Origin: an uncultured Lachnospiraceae bacterium
Lineage (GTDB): Bacteria > Bacillota > Clostridia > Lachnospirales > Lachnospiraceae
Direction of reading: 5' to 3'
Assembly (NCBI GenBank): GCA_947625755.1
Contig: CANQPJ010000008.1
Coordinates: 1-64,000 of the forward strand
Length of the DNA stretch: 64,000 nucleotides
Part shown: piece by piece, positions 45,130 through 55,691 of the stretch
Numbering within the stretch: the first letter of the stretch is position 1
Layout of the letters: each line of letters begins with the position of its first letter
The notes under the pieces: generated by a model
What the model was told of the DNA's origin: nothing
Seen by the model: the letters and a program-made list of their open reading frames with translations, nothing else
The model's database searches: none
Position numbers and translations under genes: made by a program

Positions 45130-47151
45130 TTATTTCTTTTTTGATGTTTTCCCTTTTCCTGTCTTCTCTTTCCCTGTTTTCGGCTTTGCTGCTTTACTTT
45201 TTGACTGCTTTGCTGTCTTGGAACCTTTTGATACGGTTGTCTTTCTTTTTACTGTTCTTGGAAATTCAAATATTACCGATTCAAATGGTCTCAATGGCAT
45301 TTCCAATCTGTATGGCATACCGTCACATTCCTTTTTAATTGCCCTGTATTTTACAACCTCTGTATCTCCTGTCTCTGTAGTGATTAATCTCTTATATGTT
45401 CCGGGTTTTGGAACTCCGACACAATAATCTCCACGCTCTACCGGAGTAAAACTGCATACAAAACCAATAGAATTTTTATAATCCGGTTCTGTCGTCTTTC
45501 TTATGAAACTGAAAATACTTCTGTCTGCATCATCAGCATTAATCCATTCAAAGGCTCCATATCCTTTTGTTTCTGTATATAATGCAGGATATTTTTTGTA
45601 TATATGGAGTAAACGTTTCACATACTCCTGCATATCCTTATGCTCCGGTTCATCCAGAAGATACCAGTCCAGACTTCTCTTTTCTGACCATTCCTGAAGC
45701 TGTGCGAACTCCTGTCCCATAAATAACAGTTTTCGTCCGGGATGTCCTATCATAAAAGTATACGCTGTTTTTAGATTTTTAAACTTATCTGATGGAAAGC
45801 CCGGCATCTTGTTTAACATAGAACATTTCAAATGTACAACTTCATCATGGGATAACACTAAAATAAAATTCTCACTAAATGCATATGTCATGCCAAAAGT
45901 CATTTTATTGTGATTATTTTTCTTAAAATATGGGTCAAGCTTTGTATACTCTAAGAAATCATGCATCCAGCCCATATTCCATTTATATGAAAATCCCAGT
46001 CCGCCTTCCTCCGGAGACATTGTCACTTTAGGCCATGCAGTAGACTCCTCCGCAATCACGTATGCTCTCGGATTTCTATACCGCATAATACTGCTTAAAT
46101 GTTTAAAGAATTCCATCGCTTCCAGATTTTCATTACCACCATGAATATTTGGTACCCACTGCCCGTCATTTCTGCCATAATCACGATAGAGCATTGATGC
46201 TACAGCATCTACCCTAAGCCCGTCTACATGATATTTTTCTACCCAGAAAAGTGCATTGGCAATGAGGAAATTGCTGACTTCTGTCTTTGAGTAATCAAAT
46301 ACTTTTGTACCCCAGTCAGGATGTTCTCCTATCCTTGTATCGGCATATTCATAAAGCGGTGTTCCATCAAAAAATGCAAGTCCGTGCGCATCCCGTGGAA
46401 AATGAGCCGGAACCCAGTCAAGTATGACACCAATACCTGCCCTGTGGAAAGAATCTACAAGATACATAAAATCTTTTGGTTCTCCATATCTGGAGGTCGG
46501 CGCATAATATCCTACAACCTGATACCCCCACGAACCGTCAAAAGGATGTTCCAGAATTCCCATCAATTCTACATGAGTATATCCCATATCCACTACATAT
46601 TTTACTAATTCATCTGCCAACCGCCTGTAATCATAAAATCCATCTTCATCATCCGGTCCTTTAAACTCCTTTTTCCATGAACCGGGATGAACCTCATAAA
46701 TGGACATAGGCTGTTCATAATGATTCTCCGACGCCTTCTGATGAATCCATTTCGAATCATTCCATTTATATGAGTCAATGTCTGCTACACGGGAAGCATT
46801 ATCCGGTCGAACCTCCGCCCAGTATCCATACGGATCGGATTTATACAGTGTATCTCCGGTCCGGGTGGAAATTACATATTTATAACAGGCGCCTTCTGTC
46901 ACCTCCGGAATAAACAATTCCCAAATTCCTGAATCATTCTCCATTTTCATATTGTGGTCAAATCCCAGCCAATCATTAAAATCACCAATGACCGTCACAT
47001 TCACAGCATTTGGCGCCCACACCGCAAAATAAGTTCCTTTTACTCCATCTACTTCTGTTACATGCGCGCCCAGTTTCTCATAAATTTCGTAATGCGTTCC
47101 CTGTCCAAACAGATAACAGTCATCTTTTGTTATAGCTCTATTGTTTCCCAT
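45130..47151 (-). CDS. glgB: 1,4-alpha-glucan branching enzyme with lysine-rich tail
   Basis: A 673-aa GH13 enzyme that makes alpha-1,6 branches in glycogen. It has an N-terminal CBM48 domain (about 25-115, YFAVWAPNAVNVTVIGDFNDW), DGLRVDAVAS with the nucleophile Asp, VIAEESTAWP with the acid Glu, and LSHDEVVH. The C-terminal 45 residues or so are almost only Lys, Thr, Ser, Ala and Gly (KTTVSKGSKTAKQSKSKAA), like a histone H1 tail; branching enzymes normally end without this. AGGAAGG supports the ATG at 47151. It lies 49 bp after the aconitase-family gene. Confidence 0.94.
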   Translation of the reverse strand: MGNNRAITKDDCYLFGQGTHYEIYEKLGAHVTEVDGVKGTYFAVWAPNAVNVTVIGDFNDWLGFDHNMKMENDSGIWELFIPEVTEGACYKYVISTRTGDTLYKSDPYGYWAEVRPDNASRVADIDSYKWNDSKWIHQKASENHYEQPMSIYEVHPGSWKKEFKGPDDEDGFYDYRRLADELVKYVVDMGYTHVELMGILEHPFDGSWGYQVVGYYAPTSRYGEPKDFMYLVDSFHRAGIGVILDWVPAHFPRDAHGLAFFDGTPLYEYADTRIGEHPDWGTKVFDYSKTEVSNFLIANALFWVEKYHVDGLRVDAVASMLYRDYGRNDGQWVPNIHGGNENLEAMEFFKHLSSIMRYRNPRAYVIAEESTAWPKVTMSPEEGGLGFSYKWNMGWMHDFLEYTKLDPYFKKNNHNKMTFGMTYAFSENFILVLSHDEVVHLKCSMLNKMPGFPSDKFKNLKTAYTFMIGHPGRKLLFMGQEFAQLQEWSEKRSLDWYLLDEPEHKDMQEYVKRLLHIYKKYPALYTETKGYGAFEWINADDADRSIFSFIRKTTEPDYKNSIGFVCSFTPVERGDYCVGVPKPGTYKRLITTETGDTEVVKYRAIKKECDGMPYRLEMPLRPFESVIFEFPRTVKRKTTVSKGSKTAKQSKSKAAKPKTGKEKTGKGKTSKKK

Positions 47152-47200
47152 ATGGTTTTCCTTCCTGCGTACCATTACGCTGTTTTATAGTTTTCGTCTT

Positions 47201-49489
47201 TTACACTCTATTATAATTAATCAGGCATCCCTTTAATATGATGTCCCTTTCGTCATCTGTCATTTCTCCAAGTTTTAATGTAAACGGTTTCATCTCTTCT
47301 GCAACAACATATACAGGAATCTCTGTTGCCTTATTTTTTACCGCTTCCGCAATATTTGGAATAAACAAATAATCATCTTTCTTAAATGGTAAGGTCTCCT
47401 CCTCATAAATAAACGGAAGCATACCCCAGTTAATCAGATTGGAACGGTATCTTTTTGTTGCATATTCCTGTGCAATATTTGCCCAGCCGCCAAGCACCTT
47501 CTGGCAGGATGCAGCCTGCTCTCTTGCCGAACCATCACCAGGTTTGACAGCGTAGATTGTACTTCCGATACCGATTGTATTTCTATTTAAATCCATATCC
47601 GGGAATGCTTTTTTCACTGATACCCAGACCTTCTCGAATGATTCTGAATGTTCCCTCGGGCATCTTCCTTCTTCACGAATCTTTTCTGCCCTCTGTATAT
47701 CCTTTGCCTTTCCAACATATTCCGGATCTTTTCTTGACAGGGCAAATTCCGCAAGTCCCAGAGGATTGGAGCGGTAAGAAGATGTCTCTCCGGATGGTAT
47801 CAGCTCATCCGTTGTAGTTACCGGATCATGAATTTCTGATACTACTTTCAGTAACAAATGGTCTGTCAATGCCACCATTTCAGGCCAGTCCTTAATATTC
47901 GGACCAAACTGAATCTCTGTATCCGGATTGGCAACGCCCTTTGAATCAAAGACTCTGTTGGCATAAATACTGCTGTCAAAATGATATTTTCTTTCCTTAT
48001 ACTCCGTATCTAAATCCATCGCAGATGTCAAATAACCCTTATTGGCTGCTGTAGCCGCAATGGACCTTGCATCCATAAGAGCAACCGACGAAATCTGTCC
48101 ATTCTGCAGTTTGCTTCCCTCTCTGTTCGGGAAGTTTCTTGTAGAATGTCTGATACTGAATGCATTGTTAGAAGGTGTATCACCTGCCCCGAAACATGGT
48201 CCGCAGAATGCTGTCTTCATAACACCACCTGCCCCCATAATGGAAGCTGCTGCGCCGTTTTTAATCAGTTCCATATATACCGGCATAGAAGCTGGATATA
48301 CACTCAATGTAAACTCATCTGAACCGATACTCTTTCCTTCTAAAATATCTGCTGCAGCACAGATATTTTCAAATCCGCCGCCTGCACAACCTGCTATAAT
48401 ACCCTGGTCTACATACAGTTTTCCGTTTTTGATTTTGTTTGTAAGTTTAAAGTCCACCTGCCCATCTAATGAAACCAATGCTTTCTTTTCCACATCTCTT
48501 AAAATATCTTCCAGATTTGCATTCACTTCATCAATCGTATAAGTGTTACTAGGATGGAAAGGCATCGCAATCATTGGTTTAATCTTTGATAAATCCACAT
48601 AAACCATTCCATCATAGTATGTAACATCACCGGGATTCAATTCTTTATATTCCTCTGCTCTGCCATGAATCTCATAAAACTCTTTAATCTGCTCATCTGT
48701 TCTCCAAATAGATGACAGACAAGTAGTCTCCGTAGTCATTACATCAATACCGATTCTGAAATCCGGACTGAGACTGGAAACACCCGGTCCTATGAATTCC
48801 ATAACTTTATTTTTAACATAACCTTTATCAAATACTTCACCAATAATAGCAAGCGCTACATCCTGTGGTCCCACGCCTTTTGCCGGTTCGCCGGTCATAT
48901 AAATACCGATAACCTCCGGTCTGTTAATGTCATATGTCTGCGAAAGAAGCTGTTTTACAAGCTCCGGTCCGCCCTCGCCCATAGCCATGGTTCCAAGCGC
49001 GCCATAACGTGTATGTGAATCACTTCCTAAAATCATCTTTCCGCCGCCGGACAGCATCTCTCTTGCAAACTGATGAATCACTGCCTGATGTGGCGGTACA
49101 TAGACGCCTCCGTATTTTTTAGCGCATGTAAGTCCAAACATATGGTCATCTTCATTAATTGTTCCACCTACCGCGCATAAACTGTTGTGGCAGTTTGTCA
49201 ATACATATGGAATCGGGAACTTTTCAAGACCTGATGCCCTCGCTGTCTGTATTATACCTACAAAAGTAATATCATGAGAAATAAGTTTGTCAAACTTAAT
49301 CTGAAGTTTGTCCATACTGCCTGATGTATTATGCTCTTTCAAAATTCCATAGGCGATTGTATTTTTTTCAGCCTGCTCCTTTGACAGATACTTATCTCCT
49401 AATCTGCTCTTTAATAATTCTTCATTACCCTCTTCAATAACCTCTGTCCCATGAACCAGATAGGCTCCGGTCTCTGATAATTTAATCAT
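47201..49489 (-). CDS. aconitase-family hydratase
   Basis: A 762-aa protein with the aconitase fold and Fe-S ligands: GSDSHTRYG (about 155-163), AGCAGGG with one Cys (about 368-374), and [15 protein letters not shown] with the paired Cys (about 430-444). [11 protein letters not shown] follows. [11 protein letters not shown] is unlike standard AcnA, and the overall layout reminds me of the YbhJ-type 'hydratase' subgroup. It could be aconitase for the oxidative TCA arm or act on another hydroxy-acid. AGGAGGG precedes the start. It is the first gene of a unit with glgB. Confidence 0.85.
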   Translation of the reverse strand: MIKLSETGAYLVHGTEVIEEGNEELLKSRLGDKYLSKEQAEKNTIAYGILKEHNTSGSMDKLQIKFDKLISHDITFVGIIQTARASGLEKFPIPYVLTNCHNSLCAVGGTINEDDHMFGLTCAKKYGGVYVPPHQAVIHQFAREMLSGGGKMILGSDSHTRYGALGTMAMGEGGPELVKQLLSQTYDINRPEVIGIYMTGEPAKGVGPQDVALAIIGEVFDKGYVKNKVMEFIGPGVSSLSPDFRIGIDVMTTETTCLSSIWRTDEQIKEFYEIHGRAEEYKELNPGDVTYYDGMVYVDLSKIKPMIAMPFHPSNTYTIDEVNANLEDILRDVEKKALVSLDGQVDFKLTNKIKNGKLYVDQGIIAGCAGGGFENICAAADILEGKSIGSDEFTLSVYPASMPVYMELIKNGAAASIMGAGGVMKTAFCGPCFGAGDTPSNNAFSIRHSTRNFPNREGSKLQNGQISSVALMDARSIAATAANKGYLTSAMDLDTEYKERKYHFDSSIYANRVFDSKGVANPDTEIQFGPNIKDWPEMVALTDHLLLKVVSEIHDPVTTTDELIPSGETSSYRSNPLGLAEFALSRKDPEYVGKAKDIQRAEKIREEGRCPREHSESFEKVWVSVKKAFPDMDLNRNTIGIGSTIYAVKPGDGSAREQAASCQKVLGGWANIAQEYATKRYRSNLINWGMLPFIYEEETLPFKKDDYLFIPNIAEAVKNKATEIPVYVVAEEMKPFTLKLGEMTDDERDIILKGCLINYNRV

Positions 49490-49605
49490 TTTTCCCTCCT
49501 GTATTTTACTAACTACTCAATCCATTTTATTATATAAAATTTGAGGGTTCTTTTCAAGTAAAGCATAGATTTACATATTATACAAAACTCTGTTTTTGTC
49601 TAATT

Positions 49606-49634
49606 TTGATTTCAGTTTACTAATCTGTTATACT
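49606..49634 (+). promoter_or_regulatory. promoter of the GT4/PlsC operon
   Basis: TTGATT, 17-nt spacer, TATACT, with a TGT extension. It is about 95 bp before the start codon, in the divergent gap with the hydratase gene. Confidence 0.6.
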
Positions 49635-49729
49635 GTTAGCATACATTAACAAAAGATGAATAAAGATTATCTAAAGATACTTTCATTGATGTTTATGTTA
49701 TCAGAAACAACAACAGGATGGAGATATTT

Positions 49730-50866
49730 ATGAAAATTGCGGTAGTTAGTGATGTACTTGGAGAGGAAAACAATGGCACAACGATAGCTGCCATGAATTT
49801 AATACGTTCCCTCCGGGCAAAAGGACATGAGGTTCGTATCATCTGCCCGGACAAGGAAAAAGACGGTGAATTCGGCTATTACATTGTTAAAACATTAAAT
49901 GTAGGACCTCTCAATGGCTATGTGGAAAAGAACGGAGTCTGCATTGCCCGTCCCACAAAAAAAATAATCCGTGAGGCACTGCGTGGTATAGATGTCGTGC
50001 ATATTATGATTCCATTTCTTATGGGATGCTATGTCGCAAAATATTGTAACAAACATGGAATCCCTCTGTCCGCAGGATTTCACTGTCAGGCAGAAAATTT
50101 TTCTAACCACGTCTTTTTAATGAACGCCCAGCGGTTTAACAACGGAGTCTACAAATTTTTTTATAAACATGTTTACAGGTATTGTGACGCAATACATTAT
50201 CCTACACAATTTATCTGCAATACGTTTGAAAATGTTGTGGGAGTAACGCCGCATCATGTAATTTCTAATGGCGTCAGCCACCAGTTTAACAGAGGAATTC
50301 CAAAATATAAAAAAAATGACGGTCTGTTTCGGATATTGTACACCGGACGATACAGTAAGGAAAAAAGTCATATTCTTCTGCTGAAAGCAGTGAATAAAAG
50401 CAAATATAGAAACCGCATACAATTAATTTTTGCCGGCGACGGTCCTCAAAAGAAAAAAATCCAAATGTATGCATTAAAGCATCTGCCGATACAGCCAATT
50501 ATGAATTTTTATTCACGGGAAGATTTGTTGAAAGTAATTGGTTCTGCAGATTTATATGTACACGCTGCAGAAATTGAATTAGAGGCTATTTCCTGTCTGG
50601 AAGCCATTTCCTGTGGACTGGTTCCGGTGATTAATAATTCTCCACGTTCTGCAACAAAATATTTTGCACTGGATAACAAGAACTTATTTAAGCACAATAA
50701 CCCCAAAGATTTTGCGGCAAAAATTGATTACTGGCTGGAGCATCCGGAAGAAAAAGAACAGCGCAGTCTTGAATATGCAGATTTTGCCACACAATGGGAA
50801 TTTGATAAATGTATGGATCAAATGGAAGAAATGATTCTCTCTATCTGTAAGAAGAAAGGTGATTGA
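49730..50866 (+). CDS. GT4-type glycosyltransferase (glycolipid type)
   Basis: A 378-aa GT-B enzyme. The N-terminal region has VSDVLGEENNGTTIAAMNL; the middle has AGFHCQAENFSNHVF; the donor lobe has YTGRYSKEKSHILLLKA, FAGDGPQ and HAAEIELEAISCLEAISCG, with the paired Glu residues. Its layout resembles the diacylglycerol and phosphatidyl-type glucosyl/mannosyl transferases. It is encoded 1 bp before an acyltransferase gene, so the pair may build a membrane glycolipid. GGAG within the leader supports the ATG at 49730. Confidence 0.85.
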   Translation: MKIAVVSDVLGEENNGTTIAAMNLIRSLRAKGHEVRIICPDKEKDGEFGYYIVKTLNVGPLNGYVEKNGVCIARPTKKIIREALRGIDVVHIMIPFLMGCYVAKYCNKHGIPLSAGFHCQAENFSNHVFLMNAQRFNNGVYKFFYKHVYRYCDAIHYPTQFICNTFENVVGVTPHHVISNGVSHQFNRGIPKYKKNDGLFRILYTGRYSKEKSHILLLKAVNKSKYRNRIQLIFAGDGPQKKKIQMYALKHLPIQPIMNFYSREDLLKVIGSADLYVHAAEIELEAISCLEAISCGLVPVINNSPRSATKYFALDNKNLFKHNNPKDFAAKIDYWLEHPEEKEQRSLEYADFATQWEFDKCMDQMEEMILSICKKKGD

Positions 50867-50867
50867 T

Positions 50868-51650
50868 ATGAAAACAATTTATTACGAAGACGAATTAAAT
50901 GATGATTTTGCATCAACACAGGGAATTCATACACAACCTTTACCGGAAGATTATAAATGGATTCACACCAGCAGATTGTGGAATTTTTTTGCAGATATTT
51001 TATATTTCCTGATTATTTATCCCGTGGTAAAAATATTTAACACCTTTATTTTGGGACTTCGCATTAAAAACCGAAGGGTAATCAAAAAATTAAAAACCGG
51101 TTGTTTTCTCTACAGCAACCATACACAGCATATTGACCCATTCATTTCGGCTGACGTATCCGGCTGGGGACACCGGACTTATTTTATGGCAGGCAATGAC
51201 ACCTTCTCTATTACCGGACTGAAACATCTGGTAGCGATGCTTGGAGCGATGCCGATTGGCTATGACATGGACAGCATGAAAAAGATGATTCATACTGTGA
51301 CAAAAAGAATACAGGAAAATGCCTGCATTACGATTTATCCCGAAGCACATATCTGGCCCTACTATATAGGAATCCGCCCTTTTAAAAGCGCCAGCTTTGC
51401 CTATCCGGTTGCATTGAAAACTCCTGTGGTGGCTTCCGTTGTCACCTATCGAAAACGCCGCTGGCCTTTTCGATGTCTTTTTAAACGTCCTGCCATTACG
51501 GTATATTGCAGCAATCCGATGTACGCTAATCCGTCTTTAAGCAAAAAAGCCGCAAAAGAAGAGTTGCGTGACAGAGTGTATCATTGGATGAAAGAAACTG
51601 CTGAAAAATACAGTACATATGAATATTGGCACTATGAAAAGAAAAAATAA
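50868..51650 (+). CDS. 1-acylglycerol-3-phosphate acyltransferase-like (PlsC family)
   Basis: A 260-aa acyltransferase. SNHTQHIDPF (about 83-92) is the NHxxxxD catalytic motif with one variation in spacing context, and YPEAHIWPYY (about 154-163) replaces the usual EGTR box. One membrane-associating helix lies near 40-60. It should acylate a glycerolipid or glycolipid at the membrane. AAAGGTGAT precedes the ATG at 50868, which directly follows the glycosyltransferase stop. Confidence 0.82.
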   Translation: MKTIYYEDELNDDFASTQGIHTQPLPEDYKWIHTSRLWNFFADILYFLIIYPVVKIFNTFILGLRIKNRRVIKKLKTGCFLYSNHTQHIDPFISADVSGWGHRTYFMAGNDTFSITGLKHLVAMLGAMPIGYDMDSMKKMIHTVTKRIQENACITIYPEAHIWPYYIGIRPFKSASFAYPVALKTPVVASVVTYRKRRWPFRCLFKRPAITVYCSNPMYANPSLSKKAAKEELRDRVYHWMKETAEKYSTYEYWHYEKKK

Positions 51651-51671
51651 ATGACCTTTTGCCAGTCATTG
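51650..51671. terminator. weak hairpin between convergent genes
   Basis: AATGAC pairs with GTCATT across a 9-base loop between the PlsC gene and the FN3-Big2 gene. The T run is poor. Confidence 0.3.
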
Positions 51672-51680
51672 TATCACGCT

Positions 51681-52784
51681 CTAAATTGGTCTAAATCTAT
51701 AGGCTATCCAATGTGATGCAATTTGAGTATCATATAGTTCATTCCAAGTATTATCAAATGAATAATGTACTATTCCCGGCAATGCTTCGTCATCTTGACT
51801 TTTTGTTGTAATAAATCTTACACTGCCTGGTCCTATTTCTATGTTTATGTAATAAGGAAAATGAATTAACAGATTTTCTACTTCTTTTTTTATTGGAGCT
51901 ATATCAAAATTTCCACCCTTTATAGCAATACTTAAATCTTTCTCCAAAGAAATTGTCACTAATTTATTCCCCGTTATCCGGTTCTGCTGACAATATTCTG
52001 CAATTTTTTGAATTTCCCTTTTATAATCTGTCAATAAAATCAAAATATCACTTTCTTCTGGAATGTTATAATATTCCGTTGGTCTGGCATAGTTTTTTAC
52101 GTTTACTTTAACTTTTGATGTTACACCATTATGTGCCTTTGCATATATATAACACTTTCCCGTATTTTTCCCTGCTGTAATTTTTCCTGTACCATCTACT
52201 TTTGCGATAGAAATATTACTGCTATACCATCGTACCTTCTTGGAAAACGCTTTTTTCTTTTTATTCGTTCCATACTTTGAAGCTTTTATGATACATTTTA
52301 CTTTCTTTGCAGAGCATTGATTTAAATACACAACTTTTTTGCTTATTCTAGGAATCCCTGAATTTACCTTCCTTGCATTCTTTTTATAAGTCCTAGCGCT
52401 GACCCAGTATGAAAAGTCACTCGTATATATTTTATTTTCTACAGTTTTACACGCAGCTACCCTATATTTATAAGTCTTGTTTGGTTTTAATTTTTTATTT
52501 ACCCAAGTTATTTTTGCCGCTTTCTTCTTATTCTTTAAAGAATAAATTTTTTTATATTTTCTACTTTTTTTGTTATATCTAAAAATCTGATATTGATCGA
52601 CTTCCCCATTTCCTTTCCACGTCAACCGAATTGATGTTTTAGAAGATTTAACTGCTTTAAGGCTTTGTGGAGCCTGAATGTCTATTGCATTAGCAGAAAC
52701 ATTTACACTTTTTCCGTATAATACAATAAGCAATACTATTAATAATATTCCATAACTCTTTGATTTTCTAATAACTTCCATCAT
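51681..52784 (-). CDS. secreted lysine-rich FN3-Big2 protein
   Basis: A 367-aa exported protein with signal peptide (about 11-32). A fibronectin III domain (about 37-130, APQSLKAVKSSKTSIRLTW) is followed by a Big_2-like Ig domain (about 145-235, VRWYSSNISIAKVDGTGKITAGKNTGKCYIYAKA). The C-terminal 130 residues (SDILILLTDYKREIQKIAEYC) match nothing I know. Strongly basic in the first two domains. It begins 7 bp after the GH3 stop and has a weak SD, so translation may be coupled to the GH3 gene. Function unknown, perhaps surface binding. Confidence 0.7.
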   Translation of the reverse strand: MMEVIRKSKSYGILLIVLLIVLYGKSVNVSANAIDIQAPQSLKAVKSSKTSIRLTWKGNGEVDQYQIFRYNKKSRKYKKIYSLKNKKKAAKITWVNKKLKPNKTYKYRVAACKTVENKIYTSDFSYWVSARTYKKNARKVNSGIPRISKKVVYLNQCSAKKVKCIIKASKYGTNKKKKAFSKKVRWYSSNISIAKVDGTGKITAGKNTGKCYIYAKAHNGVTSKVKVNVKNYARPTEYYNIPEESDILILLTDYKREIQKIAEYCQQNRITGNKLVTISLEKDLSIAIKGGNFDIAPIKKEVENLLIHFPYYINIEIGPGSVRFITTKSQDDEALPGIVHYSFDNTWNELYDTQIASHWIAYRFRPI

Positions 52785-52790
52785 TCTATT

Positions 52791-55556
52791 TTATTTTTTC
52801 TTTAACTTCTTAAACTGCATATACTTCACTTCAATCCCCGCAAGAACATCTTCCAGTTTCAGATTGTAAGCGCCTTTATCCAGTTTTACCTTACAAAGTT
52901 TCTGTGTAATCCAGTTTCCGTCTGTTCCGTTGGTCTGGATAACCACCATGGTTTCTCCATTGGCATTTACATTGACCGTAGACTGAGCCAGATTGGATTT
53001 GGCAAATGAGATATTTACAATAATGGTATACTCTGCATCTTCCTCCACAATCATGGTAGCTTCTTTCCCGCAGTCAAATATTACCTTATTGTCTTCAGCT
53101 AAATTAAACTGTTCGTATTTTGCTTCCTCCACAGGGACAGATGGATAATATTTTGCCACATCGGTATCGACTAACTCTCTCTCAATGACAGGCGCGTGAA
53201 GAATAAAATTGCAGATGTTCATAGCGGCTCTTTGAAGCTCCCCTACGGTAAGGCTTCCTTCTGCCACAGAGCTTTCTGTATTATCTGCATTGGAGTTTAC
53301 TTCTGCACCATTATTGTTTACAACCATGTAGACATCATTTTGTGAGCGCACCATATCACGGGTATCCTGATTGGATTCCTCTCCGCCTTCTACGACATCA
53401 TTCATTTTTGCCCACCAGTCTGTCATAACGATACCTTCATACCCCCACTCGCCGCGAAGTACCGTTGTACAAAGATCATAATTGGATGCTGCCCAATGTC
53501 CGTTAATTGGATTGTAACTGGTCATCAGAGTCATAACTGTTTTCTCTTTGACTGCCATTTCAAATGATTTTAAGTAAATCTCTCTGATGGCACGTTCAGA
53601 ACAAACCGCGTTGATTTTAAATCTATGTGCTTCCTGTCCATTTAATGCAAAGTGCTTGATGGTGCCCCATGCGCCTCCATCTTTAATGCCTCCGGTTGCA
53701 GCCACTGCCATCGTTCCTGACAGATATGGGTCCTCGGAATAATATTCAAAGTTACGTCCATTGAGTGGATGTCTGTGAATATTGACACCCGGTCCTAACA
53801 ACGTATCTACCTGATTTCTTCTTAACTCTTCCCCTTCCATTGTATAAAGCTCTCTGACCAGCTTGTCATTCCATGATGATGAAAGAGCTGTACCAATCGG
53901 AAGCTGAACTGCCTTTCCCTCGTAACGGAGTCCACTTGGTCCATCTGCGCAGCAGGCTGCCGGAATACCATAATTAAACAATGCATCGGAAATTCCACCA
54001 AAAGCTGAAGCAGTGCCTTGTGTTACTCTAGGATTACTCATGCCCTCGCCTCTTACAATCTGTGCCATTTCTTCTATTGAAAGCTGGGCGACAAACTCTT
54101 CTAAACTATATTTTCCTGCATGGACATCTTGCAGAGTGATTCCCCGGTCTCCTGTAATTTCCATTGATTTTGGAAGATTATTTTCCACTCTTTTTGCCAT
54201 ATCTACGGTAGGTTTGCCGGACGGTACATATACTTTTTCAAATGTGCCATCAGCCTTTTTATTACCCGGTCTTAAAATTGTAAGATTGTCATCATCCGGA
54301 CAGCAGACTTCTGACAACTGTTCTACTACTTTTAATTTATCCAGTCTGTATGTATATACATTGTCCAAATTTCTCACGCTGTTTCCAACATAGATAACAT
54401 AATCTCCGGCTTCTAATACATAACATGACTTATGCCCTGTGGCATTGCTGTCATCATAAGAAGCCATATCACTAATTTTGAAGGCAATGTTGATAATCTG
54501 ACTTTCTTTCGGTGCCAGTTTTTCCGTCTTTGCATATGCACAAAGTTCCTTTACCGGCTTTCCAAGTTTACCCTGCGGTGCGCTATAGTATACCTGCACA
54601 ACTTCCTTTCCGGCATACTGGTCTCCGGTGTTGCTCACCTTTACCTGCAGCTTCATCTGACCATCTTCTTCCTTGACAGACAAAGTCTGAATATCAAATG
54701 TAGTATATGAAATACCATATCCAAATTCAAACATTACCCTATCCGGAGCAAAAGTTTCAAAATATCTGTACCCGACATAAATATCTTCCTGATACAGATT
54801 GGTCAAAGGGTCTCCGAAATTATCTGCTGATGGATAATCTTCTAAATTTTCAGCAATGGTATCCGGAAGTTTTCCGCTTGGAGTTTCTTTTCCGGAAAGC
54901 ACGTCAACTACTGCATTTCCGCCTTCCATTCCGCCGGACCACACATACGCTACAGCCTTTATTTTTCCATTATACTGTGGAAGCTCCATCCATTTCATAT
55001 CAATAATATTTGATACATTCAGGATAACTACAACATCTTCAAATGCATCCGTAATGCTTTGAATGTTTGCCAGCTCCTGCTCTGTCAGAAGATAACTGCC
55101 CGCACCGTTATAATTATCCTTATCCTCTCCTGCAGTACGTCCGATAATATAAACAGCCTTGTTAGAAACTGCCGCCTGTTTTTTTGCATATTCTACACTA
55201 ATATCCATATCTTTTTGAAACCATGGTTCAGCAGCCCATCCGCCGCCGCCATTATCAAATGGATTATCCTTGAGCCACTCAACATAGTCATCTGCCAGCT
55301 GCTCATTAATCTGTAATTCGCTATTCTTAAAGCCCTCAATAATGTTCGTGGCATACTGTACCTGTACGGCTCCTCCGGACCCTGTACCACTCCGGTAATA
55401 TTCCAACTGTGGTCTTCCAAATACTGAAATTTTATCTTTTTTTGTAAAGGGAAGTACATTGTTCTCGTTTTTTAATAGTACAATGCCCTCTACTGCTGCC
55501 TCACGACTCTTTTCTGCAAATCCTTCTACAGGAACTCCCCTCAAATTTTTGCTCAT
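52791..55556 (-). CDS. GH3 beta-glucosidase with reversed domain order
   Basis: A 921-aa glycosidase releasing glucose or similar sugars from beta-linked glycans. The GH3 C-terminal alpha/beta domain comes first (about 15-250), then an FN3-like domain (about 285-400), then the catalytic barrel (about 480-780, CADGPSGLRYEG, GPGVNIHRHPLNGRNFEYYSEDP, KHFALNGQE) with the nucleophile Asp in GIVMTDWW (about 713). This reversed order is known from Butyrivibrio and Ruminococcus beta-glucosidases. A beta-rich C-terminal domain of about 120 residues may bind carbohydrate. No signal peptide, so the enzyme is probably cytoplasmic. GGATGGAG supports the ATG at 55556. Confidence 0.93.
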   Translation of the reverse strand: MSKNLRGVPVEGFAEKSREAAVEGIVLLKNENNVLPFTKKDKISVFGRPQLEYYRSGTGSGGAVQVQYATNIIEGFKNSELQINEQLADDYVEWLKDNPFDNGGGGWAAEPWFQKDMDISVEYAKKQAAVSNKAVYIIGRTAGEDKDNYNGAGSYLLTEQELANIQSITDAFEDVVVILNVSNIIDMKWMELPQYNGKIKAVAYVWSGGMEGGNAVVDVLSGKETPSGKLPDTIAENLEDYPSADNFGDPLTNLYQEDIYVGYRYFETFAPDRVMFEFGYGISYTTFDIQTLSVKEEDGQMKLQVKVSNTGDQYAGKEVVQVYYSAPQGKLGKPVKELCAYAKTEKLAPKESQIINIAFKISDMASYDDSNATGHKSCYVLEAGDYVIYVGNSVRNLDNVYTYRLDKLKVVEQLSEVCCPDDDNLTILRPGNKKADGTFEKVYVPSGKPTVDMAKRVENNLPKSMEITGDRGITLQDVHAGKYSLEEFVAQLSIEEMAQIVRGEGMSNPRVTQGTASAFGGISDALFNYGIPAACCADGPSGLRYEGKAVQLPIGTALSSSWNDKLVRELYTMEGEELRRNQVDTLLGPGVNIHRHPLNGRNFEYYSEDPYLSGTMAVAATGGIKDGGAWGTIKHFALNGQEAHRFKINAVCSERAIREIYLKSFEMAVKEKTVMTLMTSYNPINGHWAASNYDLCTTVLRGEWGYEGIVMTDWWAKMNDVVEGGEESNQDTRDMVRSQNDVYMVVNNNGAEVNSNADNTESSVAEGSLTVGELQRAAMNICNFILHAPVIERELVDTDVAKYYPSVPVEEAKYEQFNLAEDNKVIFDCGKEATMIVEEDAEYTIIVNISFAKSNLAQSTVNVNANGETMVVIQTNGTDGNWITQKLCKVKLDKGAYNLKLEDVLAGIEVKYMQFKKLKKK

Positions 55557-55648
55557 TACTCCATCCTCCAAAGCTTTTTATCAGTTTTGATTTTTATATC
55601 TCTTTTCTCTCTGTTATGACGTAAACTCCGTCTTTTCCATATAAACAC

Positions 55649-55677
55649 ACTATATCTTATATTTTCTTCAAACGCAA
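55649..55677 (-). promoter_or_regulatory. GH3 gene promoter
   Basis: On the minus strand TTGCGT, 17-nt spacer, TATAGT; about 90 bp before the start codon. Confidence 0.6.
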
Positions 55678-55691
55678 CATTTTATGGGCAG

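Noticed and set aside
47201..49489. Confident naming as acnA/citrate-cycle aconitase
   Set aside because: The Fe-S ligands fit the superfamily, but the sequence departs from standard AcnA in several conserved segments, so no symbol is given.
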